Assembly: GCA_018396655.1 (NCBI GenBank)
Contig: JAGTQF010000014.1
Coordinates: 1 to 33,861 of the forward strand
Length of the DNA: 33,861 bases
Direction of reading: 5' to 3'
DNA from: Candidatus Bathyarchaeota archaeon
GTDB lineage: Archaea; Thermoproteota; Bathyarchaeia; Bathyarchaeales; DTEX01
A model generated the notes under the pieces. That model saw only the letters and a program-made list of their open reading frames with translations, ran no database searches and had not been told where the DNA came from. Positions 1 through 8,404 of the stretch are shown here, in pieces. A program made the translations under genes and the position numbers. The first letter of the stretch is position 1. Each line of letters starts with the position of its first letter.

Positions 1-338
1 TTTTGGCTTAGGAGCAGAATCGCCTGCGCTAAATCCCCCTTGGTCTGCTCCAATGCTGCTCTAGCTTCCTCTAGACTGACATTCGCCTGCTGTGCAACGA
101 GGTGAACGTCCTCCTCCGGTATCAGAACTTTCCTTTCAATCGTTTTTTCGGATATTCTTCCACCTGATATCTGAAATATTTTCTGCCCCTGAACCTCTAG
201 GACCGCTACGTCGGGCTCCTCGATAACTATTTCTTTATCCTTGGCCTTCAATATAACCTCGCTGACCTCCATCGGGGTCATGCTTAAGCCCATGCGCTGC
301 ATTAGCCTCTTAGCCTCTCTAGGGCTTATCTTTCGCAT
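1..338 (-). CDS. nac: Nascent polypeptide-associated complex protein (NAC), 3' end cut by window
   Basis: Ribosome-associated chaperone subunit that contacts nascent chains. The reading frame starts at ATG 338 with MRKISPREAKRL and stays open to base 1, giving 112 codons. The NAC beta-barrel lies at about residues 35-80 (VAVLEVQGQKIFQISGG). A C-terminal UBA-like helical segment begins at about residue 85 (VHLVAQQANVSLEEARAALE). Archaeal NAC proteins are usually about 110-120 residues, so only a few residues are missing. The gene lies 41 bases downstream of the PUA-protein gene on the same strand and is probably co-transcribed with it. Identification is from the characteristic NAC/UBA architecture; confidence is high. 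Confidence 0.93.
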   Translation of the reverse strand, partial: MRKISPREAKRLMQRMGLSMTPMEVSEVILKAKDKEIVIEEPDVAVLEVQGQKIFQISGGRISEKTIERKVLIPEEDVHLVAQQANVSLEEARAALEQTKGDLAQAILLLSQ

Positions 339-379
339 CCCTCAACCCTCACAATTACTAATCCACTCTTTATCCCTTT

Positions 380-856
380 TTATTTTTCGCCTCCTCCCCT
401 ACGAACCTTAACGGCCACGCCTCTACTAAAGAATTTCATCTCCATACCTGATAAAACAGATTTGCCTACGGCGATAACCTCACCATTATTATTGATGATG
501 ATAACCTCTTCGCCAGGTCGGATTTCCGGGTCGGCGTCAACAACATATTTAGCGAAAACATCACTCCCCTCTTCAACAAATGATGCCGCTTCATCGCTAA
601 CTTTAACCCAGAGGCGCTTAGGCTCCATAGCTTCAAAAACCCTTCTAGCACCCTTAAGAGTTAGCGTGAAAAGCCCTGTTAGAGGATTTAGTGCCGCTAA
701 AAGTTCGCCATCAAGATAAACATATTTTATCCTACCGGTCCTCCTAGAGAAAACTACCTCAACATTATCCGGAAATAATGCTTCCCCGATGCCCTTACCA
801 AACTGGTAATCAGCAATCTTCCTTATCTTCTCCAGAACAAACTCTCTGCCAAACAT
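380..856 (-). CDS. PUA-domain RNA-binding protein, archaeosine transglycosylase C2-PUA type
   Basis: 158-residue protein matching the C-terminal half of archaeal tRNA-guanine (archaeosine) transglycosylase. The first part (about residues 8-75, with IADYQFGKG, GEALF and SRRTGRIKYVYLDGE) resembles the C2 domain. The second part (about 80-155, with DVFAKYVVDADPEIRPGEEV and SRGVAVKVRRGGG) is a PUA domain. The catalytic TIM barrel of TGT is absent, so by itself it should only bind RNA. It could be the PUA half of a split ArcTGT or an independent COG1370-like RNA-binding protein. The start is ATG 856. A TATA element at 881-889 places transcription start almost at the ATG, so the mRNA is probably leaderless. 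Confidence 0.85.
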   Translation of the reverse strand: MFGREFVLEKIRKIADYQFGKGIGEALFPDNVEVVFSRRTGRIKYVYLDGELLAALNPLTGLFTLTLKGARRVFEAMEPKRLWVKVSDEAASFVEEGSDVFAKYVVDADPEIRPGEEVIIINNNGEVIAVGKSVLSGMEMKFFSRGVAVKVRRGGGEK

Positions 857-880
857 ATCGATACTACATTCTCACCTCAA

Positions 881-889
881 TTTATAAAC
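881..889 (-). promoter_or_regulatory. TATA box of the PUA-protein/NAC operon
   Basis: On the minus strand the sequence reads GTTTATAAA. It lies about 25-30 bases upstream of ATG 856, the usual archaeal TATA-to-start distance, implying a leaderless transcript. Confidence 0.5.
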
Positions 890-980
890 GATTCCCATGG
901 TCTCAAGAAAACTGATTGTGGAGAAAAGAGCACGGTTAGCCTCATTAAAAAGATTAAGTCAGCTAAAAAGCATAAAAATA

Positions 981-2192
981 TCATTTTGAGCCTTCTCCTA
1001 AGGCGAATAGAAAGGGTAATGTTAGAAGCATGAAGAGCACAGATAGAGCAAATGGTGGAAAACAGTTTGGCTTAAAGGTGTCCCATGCAAAGCTCCCTAA
1101 AATCGGTCCTACTATCGACCCGATGCTAAATGATGCTGATGTCAACCCGTAACCTCTACTCCAATCATGTTTTTCCATCAATTTCGCTATCCATGCTGAA
1201 AATGCTGGTGAGGATAGGTTTCCGATGAAGCATGCTGCTGCAGTAATTAATATGAATTGCGTAAGATTCCTGGAGAATGGTAATAGTATGAGTAGGGGTG
1301 TGGCCGCTAACGTTGATGAGATTAAAATCGGCTTAAATCCAAATTTATCTGATAGTCTCCCACCGGGAATCTGGGCTAGCGCCGTCGCTATCCCCCAACC
1401 TAGGGAGAATGCAAGTCCCATTTCGGCTGGTGATACGCCAATAATATACATGAGGAACGCTGTGATTATGGGCATTAAAATCCCATTACCTAGCCCGGAG
1501 AAAAATTGCATACCGCATAAAAAGAGAAGCGTTCGAGTGAATGGTTTAGCCGCGTCTTCCCTCTTTTCTACTGGCTTATTAGGTGAGGATGAAATTCCCA
1601 GAACCCTCCGGAAGACTATGAAAAAGACCAGTATGGTTAAGGACAGTATTAACGATAAGGTTGGTGGGAGACGCAGTGATACTCTTTCTGAGAGGAAACC
1701 GCCTACTACTGGTGCAGCCATTCCGCTTATAATCCAGGATAAATTAAATATTGCGAATGATGTCCCCCTAATTTCTATAGGAATTAAGCCAGCGACCATA
1801 GCATTTAGGGATGGCATACAAATACCATGGAAGATTCCTATGAGGATGTAAAACCCCAAAATCCATAAGTGATTTCCGGCAAGCATGAGGAGCAGAAATG
1901 TTGCTGGTAAAAGAGCAAGAGATGAAAGAACGATAATACTCCTATCGATTCTATCTCCAAGCAGTGCCCCTGGAATATTTGCAGCAGTCTTAACTAGGTT
2001 GAAAGTAGAGATTAAGAAGCCAAGCATTATGACAACGGCTGACTCATCAATAAGAAACTCCCTAATTATATAGGGAATTATTGGACTACAAACTGAGTCT
2101 GAAAATGTTATAATGAACATCACCATCCATAGGAGGACAAATGCAACCCCGAGTTGAGAAAGATATCTCCCTAGCGCACGGAATATGTTCAT
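981..2192 (-). CDS. Major facilitator superfamily (MFS) transporter
   Basis: Integral membrane secondary transporter of about 403 residues with roughly 12 hydrophobic segments in two halves. A charged central loop sits between them (SSPNKPVEKREDAAKPF). The loop after TM2 carries the MFS signature GALLGDRIDRS, and its counterpart in the second half is GGRLSDKFGFKP. No substrate can be inferred; the family includes drug and sugar exporters. I chose ATG 2192 because it leaves a short cytoplasmic N-terminus and follows GTGAGAGGC. A TTG at 2228 would add 12 residues. The gene is divergent from the Hsp20-like gene, and its 5' end lies close to that gene's promoter. Confidence 0.88.
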   Translation of the reverse strand: MNIFRALGRYLSQLGVAFVLLWMVMFIITFSDSVCSPIIPYIIREFLIDESAVVIMLGFLISTFNLVKTAANIPGALLGDRIDRSIIVLSSLALLPATFLLLMLAGNHLWILGFYILIGIFHGICMPSLNAMVAGLIPIEIRGTSFAIFNLSWIISGMAAPVVGGFLSERVSLRLPPTLSLILSLTILVFFIVFRRVLGISSSPNKPVEKREDAAKPFTRTLLFLCGMQFFSGLGNGILMPIITAFLMYIIGVSPAEMGLAFSLGWGIATALAQIPGGRLSDKFGFKPILISSTLAATPLLILLPFSRNLTQFILITAAACFIGNLSSPAFSAWIAKLMEKHDWSRGYGLTSASFSIGSIVGPILGSFAWDTFKPNCFPPFALSVLFMLLTLPFLFALGEGSK

Positions 2193-2252
2193 GCCTCTCA
2201 CACATATTAACTGAAGTTTACCGAACAAGGATATTATACCCTCGCAAGAACC

Positions 2253-2260
2253 TTATATAC
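2253..2260 (+). promoter_or_regulatory. TATA box of the Hsp20-like gene
   Basis: TTATATAC lies 40-47 bases upstream of the proposed TTG start at 2300, leaving a leader of about 15-20 bases that contains the purine-rich GTGGGGGATGG. The sequence is nearly palindromic and could also serve the divergent MFS gene. Confidence 0.5.
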
Positions 2261-2299
2261 CCATTTTTCCTAAAAAGAAAAGATAGTGGGGGATGGTGT

Positions 2300-2530
2300 T
2301 TGCCGCACTTCATTCGTATCGGGCCATTTGGTTTTGGTATATGGGACCTTGAATGGTTGTTACCATACTGGATTGATGTTGAAAGAACCATAGATGAGAT
2401 AGTCCTGACTCTAAGGGTTCCAAGGGATATTAGAAAGGAAGATATTAAGGTGGAGTTTAGGGAGGGCTATCTTAGGGTAAGGTTTCCGAGGAGAAGAGGT
2501 GGGGATTGGGAGCCAATACCCATAGAGTAA
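2300..2530 (+). CDS. Short Hsp20/alpha-crystallin-like protein
   Basis: The C-terminal 55 residues resemble the second half of an alpha-crystallin domain: a strand with EIVLTLRVP, the phrase RKEDIKVEFREGYLRVRFPRR, and a terminal IPIE like the IXI tail of small heat-shock proteins. The frame stays open back to 2141, but a TATA box at 2253-2260 rules out the early ATG. The likely start is TTG 2300, after GTGGGGGATGG, giving 76 residues. That is much shorter than usual sHsps (130-180) and lacks a standard N-terminal arm, having instead an aromatic segment (GPFGFGIWDLEWLLPYW). It may be a minimal sHsp or CS-domain protein. The family call is fairly secure, the start less so. Confidence 0.68.
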   Translation: MPHFIRIGPFGFGIWDLEWLLPYWIDVERTIDEIVLTLRVPRDIRKEDIKVEFREGYLRVRFPRRRGGDWEPIPIE

Positions 2531-2586
2531 GGTTTTATCTTGAAAAGAATAAATAGGGCTCTTCCCCCAATATTGTTGCGAGTAAT

Positions 2587-3924
2587 GTGAAAATGAGGAT
2601 TATAGCGGACCTACACATCCACAGTAAATATAGCCGGGCTACGAGCGCCAACATGAACATTTCCGAGATAACCCGCTTCTCCCAAATTAAGGGTTTAAAT
2701 CTCGTTGGAACAGGCGACTTCACACATCCAAAGTGGCTGCACGAGCTTAAAGAGAATTTAACGGAGTTTCACGGAACCGGCCTATATAAACCCGTTAACA
2801 TGCCCGAATCCAAAGTTTGGTTTATGATTACCGGCGAAGTCTCAACGGTCTTCACATTTAATGGTGAGACAAAGAAGGTTCATCACGTAATATTGGCGCC
2901 GAGTATCGAGGTTGCTGAGCAGATAAATGACCGACTCTCCAAGTATGGTAGCCTAGAGGCTGATGGGAGACCTACGCTAAACATGTCAGCGCCCCATCTT
3001 GTTGAAGAAGTGATGGAAACCTCAAGGGACAACATGGTTTTCCCAGCACATGCCTGGACACCTTGGTTCAGTATATTTGGGGCTTTCAGCGGTTTTGATA
3101 GGATTGAGGATTGCTATCAAGACATGACTAAGCATATATATGCCCTAGAGACCGGTCTATCCTCAAACCCCCCAATGAACTGGCGTCTAAGCGCCTTAGA
3201 CAAGTTCACGCTCCTATCAAATAGCGACTCCCACTCAAGCTGGCCCTGGAGGATTGGGCGGGAAGCTAACCTCTTTGAGCTTGAGCACTTAACTTACTGG
3301 AAAATAATAGACTCCATCAAAAGGAAAGATAGTAAGGTCCTAAAGTTAACTATTGAGACCGACCCAGCATACGGCAAGTATCATTGGACTGGCCATAGGT
3401 CATGCGGTGTCTCACTTCCACCAGAGGAAGCCATAAAACTTGGTAATAAATGTCCGGTCTGCCATAGGAGGTTAACTAAGGGTGTTGAGCAGCGTGTTGA
3501 GGAGTTGGCTGATAGACCCTATGGTTTTAGACCAGTAAACTCGCCGGGATACATACATCTCTTGCCTCTTTCGGAGGTTATATCCGCCGTTATAGGTGCT
3601 AACTCACCTAGCTCTCAGAAGGTCTGGAGCATCTATAACACTCTCATCTCACGCTTCGGCAATGAATACGCAGTTCTAATGGACGCAAGCTTCGATGAGA
3701 TGGCGAAAGTAACCAGCCCCTTAATCGCCGAAGCAATCATAAGGGTTAGGGAAGGAAGGGTTAAGGTTATTCCAGGCTATGATGGCGTCTATGGTCAAAT
3801 TATAATCTTCCCGGAGAAGGGGCTTGGTGTTGCAAGGGAGGCGGAGGATATGGAAAAGAGCGAGGTGGAGAGAAGGAAGGATATTAGGAGTTCGAGGCAG
3901 AGTTCTCTATCAGATTTCTTTTAA
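2587..3924 (+). CDS. endoQ: Endonuclease Q (EndoQ), PHP-domain DNA repair nuclease with PIP box
   Basis: Cytoplasmic repair nuclease. Characterised EndoQ enzymes cut DNA 5' of deaminated bases (uracil, hypoxanthine, xanthine) and abasic sites. The N-terminal PHP domain has the metal motif DLHIHS (D8, H10, H12), with further likely ligands in GTGDFTHP (D44), FPAHAW (H155) and NSDSHSSW (D214, H216). A zinc-binding module follows (C273 in RSCG, C289/C292 in KCPVCH). The length of 445 residues fits the family. The last eight residues, QSSLSDFF, match the PCNA-interacting consensus QxxLxxFF. The start is GTG 2587, or ATG 2593. A TATA-like AATAAATAG at 2548-2556 makes a leaderless or very short-leader mRNA likely. 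Confidence 0.9.
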   Translation: MKMRIIADLHIHSKYSRATSANMNISEITRFSQIKGLNLVGTGDFTHPKWLHELKENLTEFHGTGLYKPVNMPESKVWFMITGEVSTVFTFNGETKKVHHVILAPSIEVAEQINDRLSKYGSLEADGRPTLNMSAPHLVEEVMETSRDNMVFPAHAWTPWFSIFGAFSGFDRIEDCYQDMTKHIYALETGLSSNPPMNWRLSALDKFTLLSNSDSHSSWPWRIGREANLFELEHLTYWKIIDSIKRKDSKVLKLTIETDPAYGKYHWTGHRSCGVSLPPEEAIKLGNKCPVCHRRLTKGVEQRVEELADRPYGFRPVNSPGYIHLLPLSEVISAVIGANSPSSQKVWSIYNTLISRFGNEYAVLMDASFDEMAKVTSPLIAEAIIRVREGRVKVIPGYDGVYGQIIIFPEKGLGVAREAEDMEKSEVERRKDIRSSRQSSLSDFF

Positions 3925-3931
3925 CAATCTC

Positions 3932-5512
3932 TCATATAATTTCCTGGAACGTCTCCATTATGCCCCCGAAAGATAGTTCCATTATCATTTCGGCGCCAAT
4001 CCATGCGGCAGCACTTAATAGAAACAGTATCCCAGCATATAGGAAGATTGAACCCCAAAATCCACCCTTACCAAACTTGAGGACAAGTGAATTAAAGATT
4101 GTTATGCATATTACTAGGAATAGATTTCCAAACTCAACAACCTCAACCGGTATCTGACCGAATGTGAAGAAAGGAAGAGAGGTTAAGCTTTGTGTGAAAT
4201 ACTTTGAGAGTGAGCCTAAGATGACAACTAGCGCGACCGTTAAGGGCTGGAGAATATAGACTACAGCCTCTAAGCTCTTGCTAATAGAGGCCCTCTTCTT
4301 CCTGAACTCCAAGAGCTTCACACAACTATTACCCAGAACCTTGCTGGCTTCAAGGGGATTAGCGCCATATGTGAATGCATCAAGAAACATCTTATTAACT
4401 AAGTATACTCTGTGTGATGCCGCCTCAGCTGATAGGAGGCTCATAGTCTTCTCATTGCTTATACCCAGTTCAAGCCTAGCATAGGCTCTTTTAAGAAGTT
4501 TCTTTAGGGGCCCAAGCTCCAGATAGAGGACGTAATATAGAGCGCTTTTCAGGCTTGATGCCGAGGCCATATTCTCGCCAAGGGACTTTATGAGCGTAGG
4601 ATAATTCTCATCTATCTTGTATATTAGGCGCTCAAATCTATAGGCGATTAGTCCGGGTAGAAGCACCCCAAGCCCCACAACAGCAAACCCGTAGGGTATG
4701 CCAAAGTATGAGCCGAATATGAAGGCTGGCATTATACAGGCGAATGGAATAGAGATGGCTGCTCTAAAAAGCCTGTAAAGTTTAGGCGGGTCGCTCTTGT
4801 CAATATATGTGAACTTTTCTTTTGGCACCAAGGATATAAAGGCAACCAACATGGCCATTAATGTCAGCGGGGTTACGACATACGCGTAATAAACAACATC
4901 CGTGTTACCTGTAAAAACGACTAGGAGAACAACAATCATTATTATGAAGACCGAGACGCTCTGAAACGTGCTATAGACTCCGCCGAAAGTCTCCATGGCC
5001 TTAAGCGCTCTCTCATAATATCCGGAGTACTCCTCAAACATAGTTGAGGATTCCAGCTCCAAGTAGCCCTTCGGGTCTAAGCTCGAAAATATTTGCTCAC
5101 ATCTGACTAAGACATCTTTGAATGGAGGTTTCGTCATTGCTGCAACCTTTGCCGTGGCCTTCGTAAACCCGTATCCAAACTTTCTGGCAACATCTCGTAT
5201 CCTATCAAAGATTTTACTGTAATATCCATAGTCTTCTGTTTCGGCTATTACCTTAACCAGGTCGTCCGGTCCAACTTCCCCAAGCGAGATTACATGCATG
5301 TGAATTAATAGTGAAACAAGTAGTTCATCTATCCTTCTCGGTATTTTAACCCTGCCATAATAAACGTAGACTATAAATACTACGGCTGCACTGGCGGCAA
5401 AACCCATCAGTAGAAGGCTTAACAAATCTCCCTTATTATATAGGAGAAAGGCTAAGAATAGAAGCGATATTACCAGAGCCGCTGACAAAATTACTTTCGG
5501 TATTTTATCCAA
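3932..5512 (-). CDS. arlJ: Archaellum platform protein ArlJ (FlaJ)
   Basis: Polytopic membrane protein of 526 residues that anchors the archaellum motor and couples the ATPase ArlI to filament assembly. An N-terminal hydrophobic pair is followed by a cytoplasmic T2SSF-like helical domain (about 60-160), membrane segments, and a second T2SSF-like domain around 300-400 (including ENYPTLIKSLGENMAS and GANPLEASKVLG). Membrane helices end the protein. It starts at TTG 5512, with AAGGAAGG nine bases upstream, and overlaps the end of arlI by 22 bases, so translational coupling is likely. It is the last gene of the archaellum operon and runs convergent with EndoQ, with only seven bases between the stops. 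Confidence 0.9.
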   Translation of the reverse strand: MDKIPKVILSAALVISLLFLAFLLYNKGDLLSLLLMGFAASAAVVFIVYVYYGRVKIPRRIDELLVSLLIHMHVISLGEVGPDDLVKVIAETEDYGYYSKIFDRIRDVARKFGYGFTKATAKVAAMTKPPFKDVLVRCEQIFSSLDPKGYLELESSTMFEEYSGYYERALKAMETFGGVYSTFQSVSVFIIMIVVLLVVFTGNTDVVYYAYVVTPLTLMAMLVAFISLVPKEKFTYIDKSDPPKLYRLFRAAISIPFACIMPAFIFGSYFGIPYGFAVVGLGVLLPGLIAYRFERLIYKIDENYPTLIKSLGENMASASSLKSALYYVLYLELGPLKKLLKRAYARLELGISNEKTMSLLSAEAASHRVYLVNKMFLDAFTYGANPLEASKVLGNSCVKLLEFRKKRASISKSLEAVVYILQPLTVALVVILGSLSKYFTQSLTSLPFFTFGQIPVEVVEFGNLFLVICITIFNSLVLKFGKGGFWGSIFLYAGILFLLSAAAWIGAEMIMELSFGGIMETFQEII

Positions 5513-7176
5513 GAAACATTGCCTTCCTTAATATCCTTATAAACCTCTTCTACACCTCTATTCTCAACCTCAACAACAGTATTCCAAACATCCTTAAAGC
5601 TTGGATAATTCTCCGAAAGGAACCTTAGGATTTCAGCGCGCTTCCTAAGTTCCTCATAAAGTTTTGGTAGCTTATCAGTGCCCCAACCCCTGAAGGGTAA
5701 AACCTTCGCTTCCAGAAGGAAGCTTGAGCCAGTAAAGCGCAGTTCGTCCCTGTCTGCATCGTATAGGAAGACTGGCAGATAGTTTAGGCTGTTCTCCTCC
5801 GGGTCGTAGCCTATAATCTCGTTGACGGAGAGAACGCGCCTAACGAGCTTTAGGCCCCTCTTTATCCTGTTCTGGAATATCGCGATGTTTAAGCCGTTAA
5901 TGTGGGTTTTTGGCACATTTATTGGTGGTGAGGTTAATCTCTGGAATAATGTCTCCAGGTCACCAGCGTGGATTGTTGATATAACTGGATGCCCAGTTTC
6001 GATTGCTTGGAATGCTATCTGTCCCTCCTCACCTCTAATCTCACCGACAATTATGTAGTCTGGCCTCTGCCTTAACGCAGCCTTTAATAGGTCAAACATA
6101 GTAACCTTACTTCCAGTATGTAGTCGAGTTACCTCCCTAACCCAGTTCTTGTGGGCTAGATTAACCTCAGGAGTCTCCTCAATGCTCACAATCTTCGCAT
6201 CGGGCCTTATTAGACCAGCAAATGCATTTAGGCTTGTCGTCTTGCCAGATGCCGTTTCACCACACATGAAGAATGATATTCCAACCTCTAGGAGCATCCA
6301 CATGTAGGCTGCTACTAAATCTGAGATTGTCCTCCACCTTATTAAGTGAGCAACCGAGACAGGCTCCTTAGGAAACTTTCTTATTGTGAAGTTGCTTCCA
6401 CGTATGCTTATGTCTTCACCGAAAACAATGTTAAATCTTGAGCCATCTGGTAGGTGAATATCAAGTATTGGATGCGTATAGCTTAAAACCTTCCCGTATC
6501 TTTCCGCTATACTTCTAAGCAGCGTATCTATCTCCTCCTTACTTATCTCAAGATTGCTCTCCAGGGAACCAAAGAACTTGTGGACCACGTATATTTTTCC
6601 AGCCCCCGGAACGCTAACATCCTCAAGCCATGGGTCCGCTAAGAAACAATCTATTATACCGTGGCCTAGCTTCTCCCTTATAAAATGGTAGATGAAGTCC
6701 CTTCTTTCTGGCTCCGGTATTTTGAGCTTCCCGCTGGAGACAACCCTACTAAATATCTCAAATATCACTTGCTCCTTCTCCTTAGTTGTCTCAGCAACTA
6801 TCGACCTCTCAGTTATCTCCTTCGCGAGTATATCCTCAAACTTATCGAGTAGTTGCTGGCTTGGCTTTTTGGGCTCAATAATATTGTATTTGCCTATTTC
6901 CCCTCCGAGCTTAACATGTATAAATATTCCAAGCCCAACAGGATAGATTACATCAACGGTCGTGAGACTCGTGGCATCCAATGCTAGTTCTCCGGGGTTC
7001 GCTATGTAAATTGGCCTAAGCCCATTAGCCTCAATATAAGCCTTTAAATATGGAAACTTCTGAACAGCCTCATCAAGGGTACTTGGTATCTCATATTCAA
7101 AGGGGCTTACGTAATCGTTCCGCGATTTTTTTGACTCCTCTTTAACATCACTTTTTTTGATGATCTGTAGCTTCAT
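5491..7176 (-). CDS. arlI: Archaellum motor ATPase ArlI (FlaI)
   Basis: Type II/IV secretion-family hexameric ATPase that powers archaellum assembly and rotation at the inner face of the membrane. It has about 561 residues. Walker A is GETASGKT near residue 307, the variant typical of ArlI. The Asp-box region (IEETPEVN) is near 333, Walker B (DYIIVGEIRGEEG) near 374, and the His box (STIHAGD) near 401. The N-terminal domain includes the GSRFNIVFGED segment. The start is ATG 7176, giving a TGATG overlap with the arlH stop; a TTG one codon earlier is the alternative. Its neighbours arlH and arlJ are its known partners. Confidence 0.95.
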   Translation of the reverse strand: MKLQIIKKSDVKEESKKSRNDYVSPFEYEIPSTLDEAVQKFPYLKAYIEANGLRPIYIANPGELALDATSLTTVDVIYPVGLGIFIHVKLGGEIGKYNIIEPKKPSQQLLDKFEDILAKEITERSIVAETTKEKEQVIFEIFSRVVSSGKLKIPEPERRDFIYHFIREKLGHGIIDCFLADPWLEDVSVPGAGKIYVVHKFFGSLESNLEISKEEIDTLLRSIAERYGKVLSYTHPILDIHLPDGSRFNIVFGEDISIRGSNFTIRKFPKEPVSVAHLIRWRTISDLVAAYMWMLLEVGISFFMCGETASGKTTSLNAFAGLIRPDAKIVSIEETPEVNLAHKNWVREVTRLHTGSKVTMFDLLKAALRQRPDYIIVGEIRGEEGQIAFQAIETGHPVISTIHAGDLETLFQRLTSPPINVPKTHINGLNIAIFQNRIKRGLKLVRRVLSVNEIIGYDPEENSLNYLPVFLYDADRDELRFTGSSFLLEAKVLPFRGWGTDKLPKLYEELRKRAEILRFLSENYPSFKDVWNTVVEVENRGVEEVYKDIKEGNVSWIKYRK

Positions 7177-7877
7177 CAAACCTTAATCCCACCTAGCGGC
7201 AGGACTCTTAAGCCCAAGTGCGGGTTGACTTCAAGAATCACAGAGCTCTTTCTCTCACCGCCAGTTCCCCAGAGCTTGACGATTCTGAGGATTTTAACGT
7301 CCATGCCAGCAACCTTACCGTTCGAGATAACTAAGTAGACGTCTGATGATGCTTTAAGTTTCATAACTGACTGCTCCGGTAGGAACTGTGGGTGGAATGT
7401 TAAGACTATAGTCTTCCCGCTTGTTACGAGATTCTTCATGCGGGTTATGAATGTTAGGAAGACGTGGGGTGGCGTATTTACGGCTAAAACGCTTAGGCTA
7501 TCGATTACCGCCGCATCATAACGGCTTCGATTTATTTCTAGGAAGTTTCTTGCAACCCTAAAGAATAAAGATGAGAGGAACTTCGTCCATTTTCCACCTT
7601 CAACGTGGAGTGGAAAAACTAGGAGGTCACCGCTAGCATACTTTAGGAAGGCATCTAAGTTTATGGATTTCATCATCTTAAGATAGTCTTTTGAGGCTGT
7701 CTCGGTTGTTATGACGCAAACCTTTAAACCCTCCCTGAGCATCGAATATACTATTTGCTGTGTTAATACAGTCTTGCCAGCCCCAAACTCCCCCTCAATT
7801 GACGCTAGGCACGGATGAGGGAAACCCCCACCCAAACACCTATCTAAGTCTTGTATGCCAAGCGATATGACCTTCAT
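7176..7877 (-). CDS. arlH: Archaellum RecA/KaiC-like ATP-binding protein ArlH (FlaH)
   Basis: Peripheral motor protein of 233 residues that binds ATP and forms a ring with ArlI. Walker A is GEFGAGKT (residues 29-36) and Walker B is AAVIDSLS (about 122-129), both in a single RecA-like domain of KaiC type. The length matches ArlH (about 230), not full double-domain KaiC. The start is ATG 7877, overlapping the arlF stop as ATGA. Its stop overlaps the arlI start as TGATG, so G/F-H-I-J is a tightly coupled block. Confidence 0.94.
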   Translation of the reverse strand: MKVISLGIQDLDRCLGGGFPHPCLASIEGEFGAGKTVLTQQIVYSMLREGLKVCVITTETASKDYLKMMKSINLDAFLKYASGDLLVFPLHVEGGKWTKFLSSLFFRVARNFLEINRSRYDAAVIDSLSVLAVNTPPHVFLTFITRMKNLVTSGKTIVLTFHPQFLPEQSVMKLKASSDVYLVISNGKVAGMDVKILRIVKLWGTGGERKSSVILEVNPHLGLRVLPLGGIKV

Positions 7878-8389
7878 AATCTAACAGCCTCCCCAACAGC
7901 AGCAACACCATAATGGGAGGCGAAAACAACGATAACTGTTCCATTTAGGGGTATTTCGGGCGCCTCACTTGGTAAATGAACCTCTATCAGCGCCTCCTCA
8001 CTTGGATTTAAGCTTCTAAAAGAGTCCATGTTGATTGTGTGGTTTGTGCCCGCAATTCTAATTTCAAGAACTTCATAGTCCTCAATTATATAGGTTCTCA
8101 AGTAGACATTTCTGTAGCTGACTATAATAGTGTTCCAGTTATAGCCCTCCTCTCGAAGGAAGACAGGTTTCGAGCCAGAATTCCTCAGATAAAACCGTAT
8201 CTTTGAGGCTTCAACACTGCTTATGGTTAGGTCTATTTTTACGGCGCTAGCCCCGCTTTCTCTGAGAGCCATCTGTCTCAGGTATGCTAAGGTATTTATT
8301 GTGGATATCACTGTTGAAGCTGTTACGCCAGCGAACACTATTAGCCCTATAAGGATTATTGTTGAGGCAATAGTCACTGAGAAGCCCAG
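7874..8389 (-). CDS. arlF: Archaellum stator-like protein ArlF (FlaF), probable CTG start
   Basis: N-terminally anchored extracytoplasmic protein. One transmembrane helix (about residues 5-27, TIILIGLIVFAGV) is followed by a beta-rich domain with the phrase RFYLRNSGSKPVFL. In characterised archaea ArlF binds the S-layer and works with ArlG as the stator. The call rests on position between arlG and arlH and on this architecture; G and F could be swapped. The first conventional start is GTG 8377, but the strong SD GGGAGGTG (8397-8404) is 19 bases from it and only seven bases from an in-frame CTG at 8389. Starting there adds LGFS, which parallels the GFSIT start of the adjacent ArlG. The upstream in-frame stop is close, so no longer form exists. 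Confidence 0.78.
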   Translation of the reverse strand: MGFSVTIASTIILIGLIVFAGVTASTVISTINTLAYLRQMALRESGASAVKIDLTISSVEASKIRFYLRNSGSKPVFLREEGYNWNTIIVSYRNVYLRTYIIEDYEVLEIRIAGTNHTINMDSFRSLNPSEEALIEVHLPSEAPEIPLNGTVIVVFASHYGVAAVGEAVRL

Positions 8390-8396
8390 CTTATAG

Positions 8397-8404
8397 CACC
8401 TCCC
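8397..8404 (-). promoter_or_regulatory. Strong Shine-Dalgarno that decides the arlF start
   Basis: On the minus strand GGGAGGTG directly follows the arlG stop TAA. It is seven bases from CTG 8389 but 19 from GTG 8377. Confidence 0.7.

Noticed and set aside
1225-1851. 208-codon plus-strand frame inside the MFS gene
   Set aside because: It is antisense to a clear transporter gene, and its product lacks any recognisable pattern or hydrophobic/soluble domain logic.
2141-2299. N-terminal extension of the Hsp20-like frame
   Set aside because: The region overlaps the divergent MFS start and contains the TATA box at 2253-2260; the extra residues do not look like any sHsp arm.
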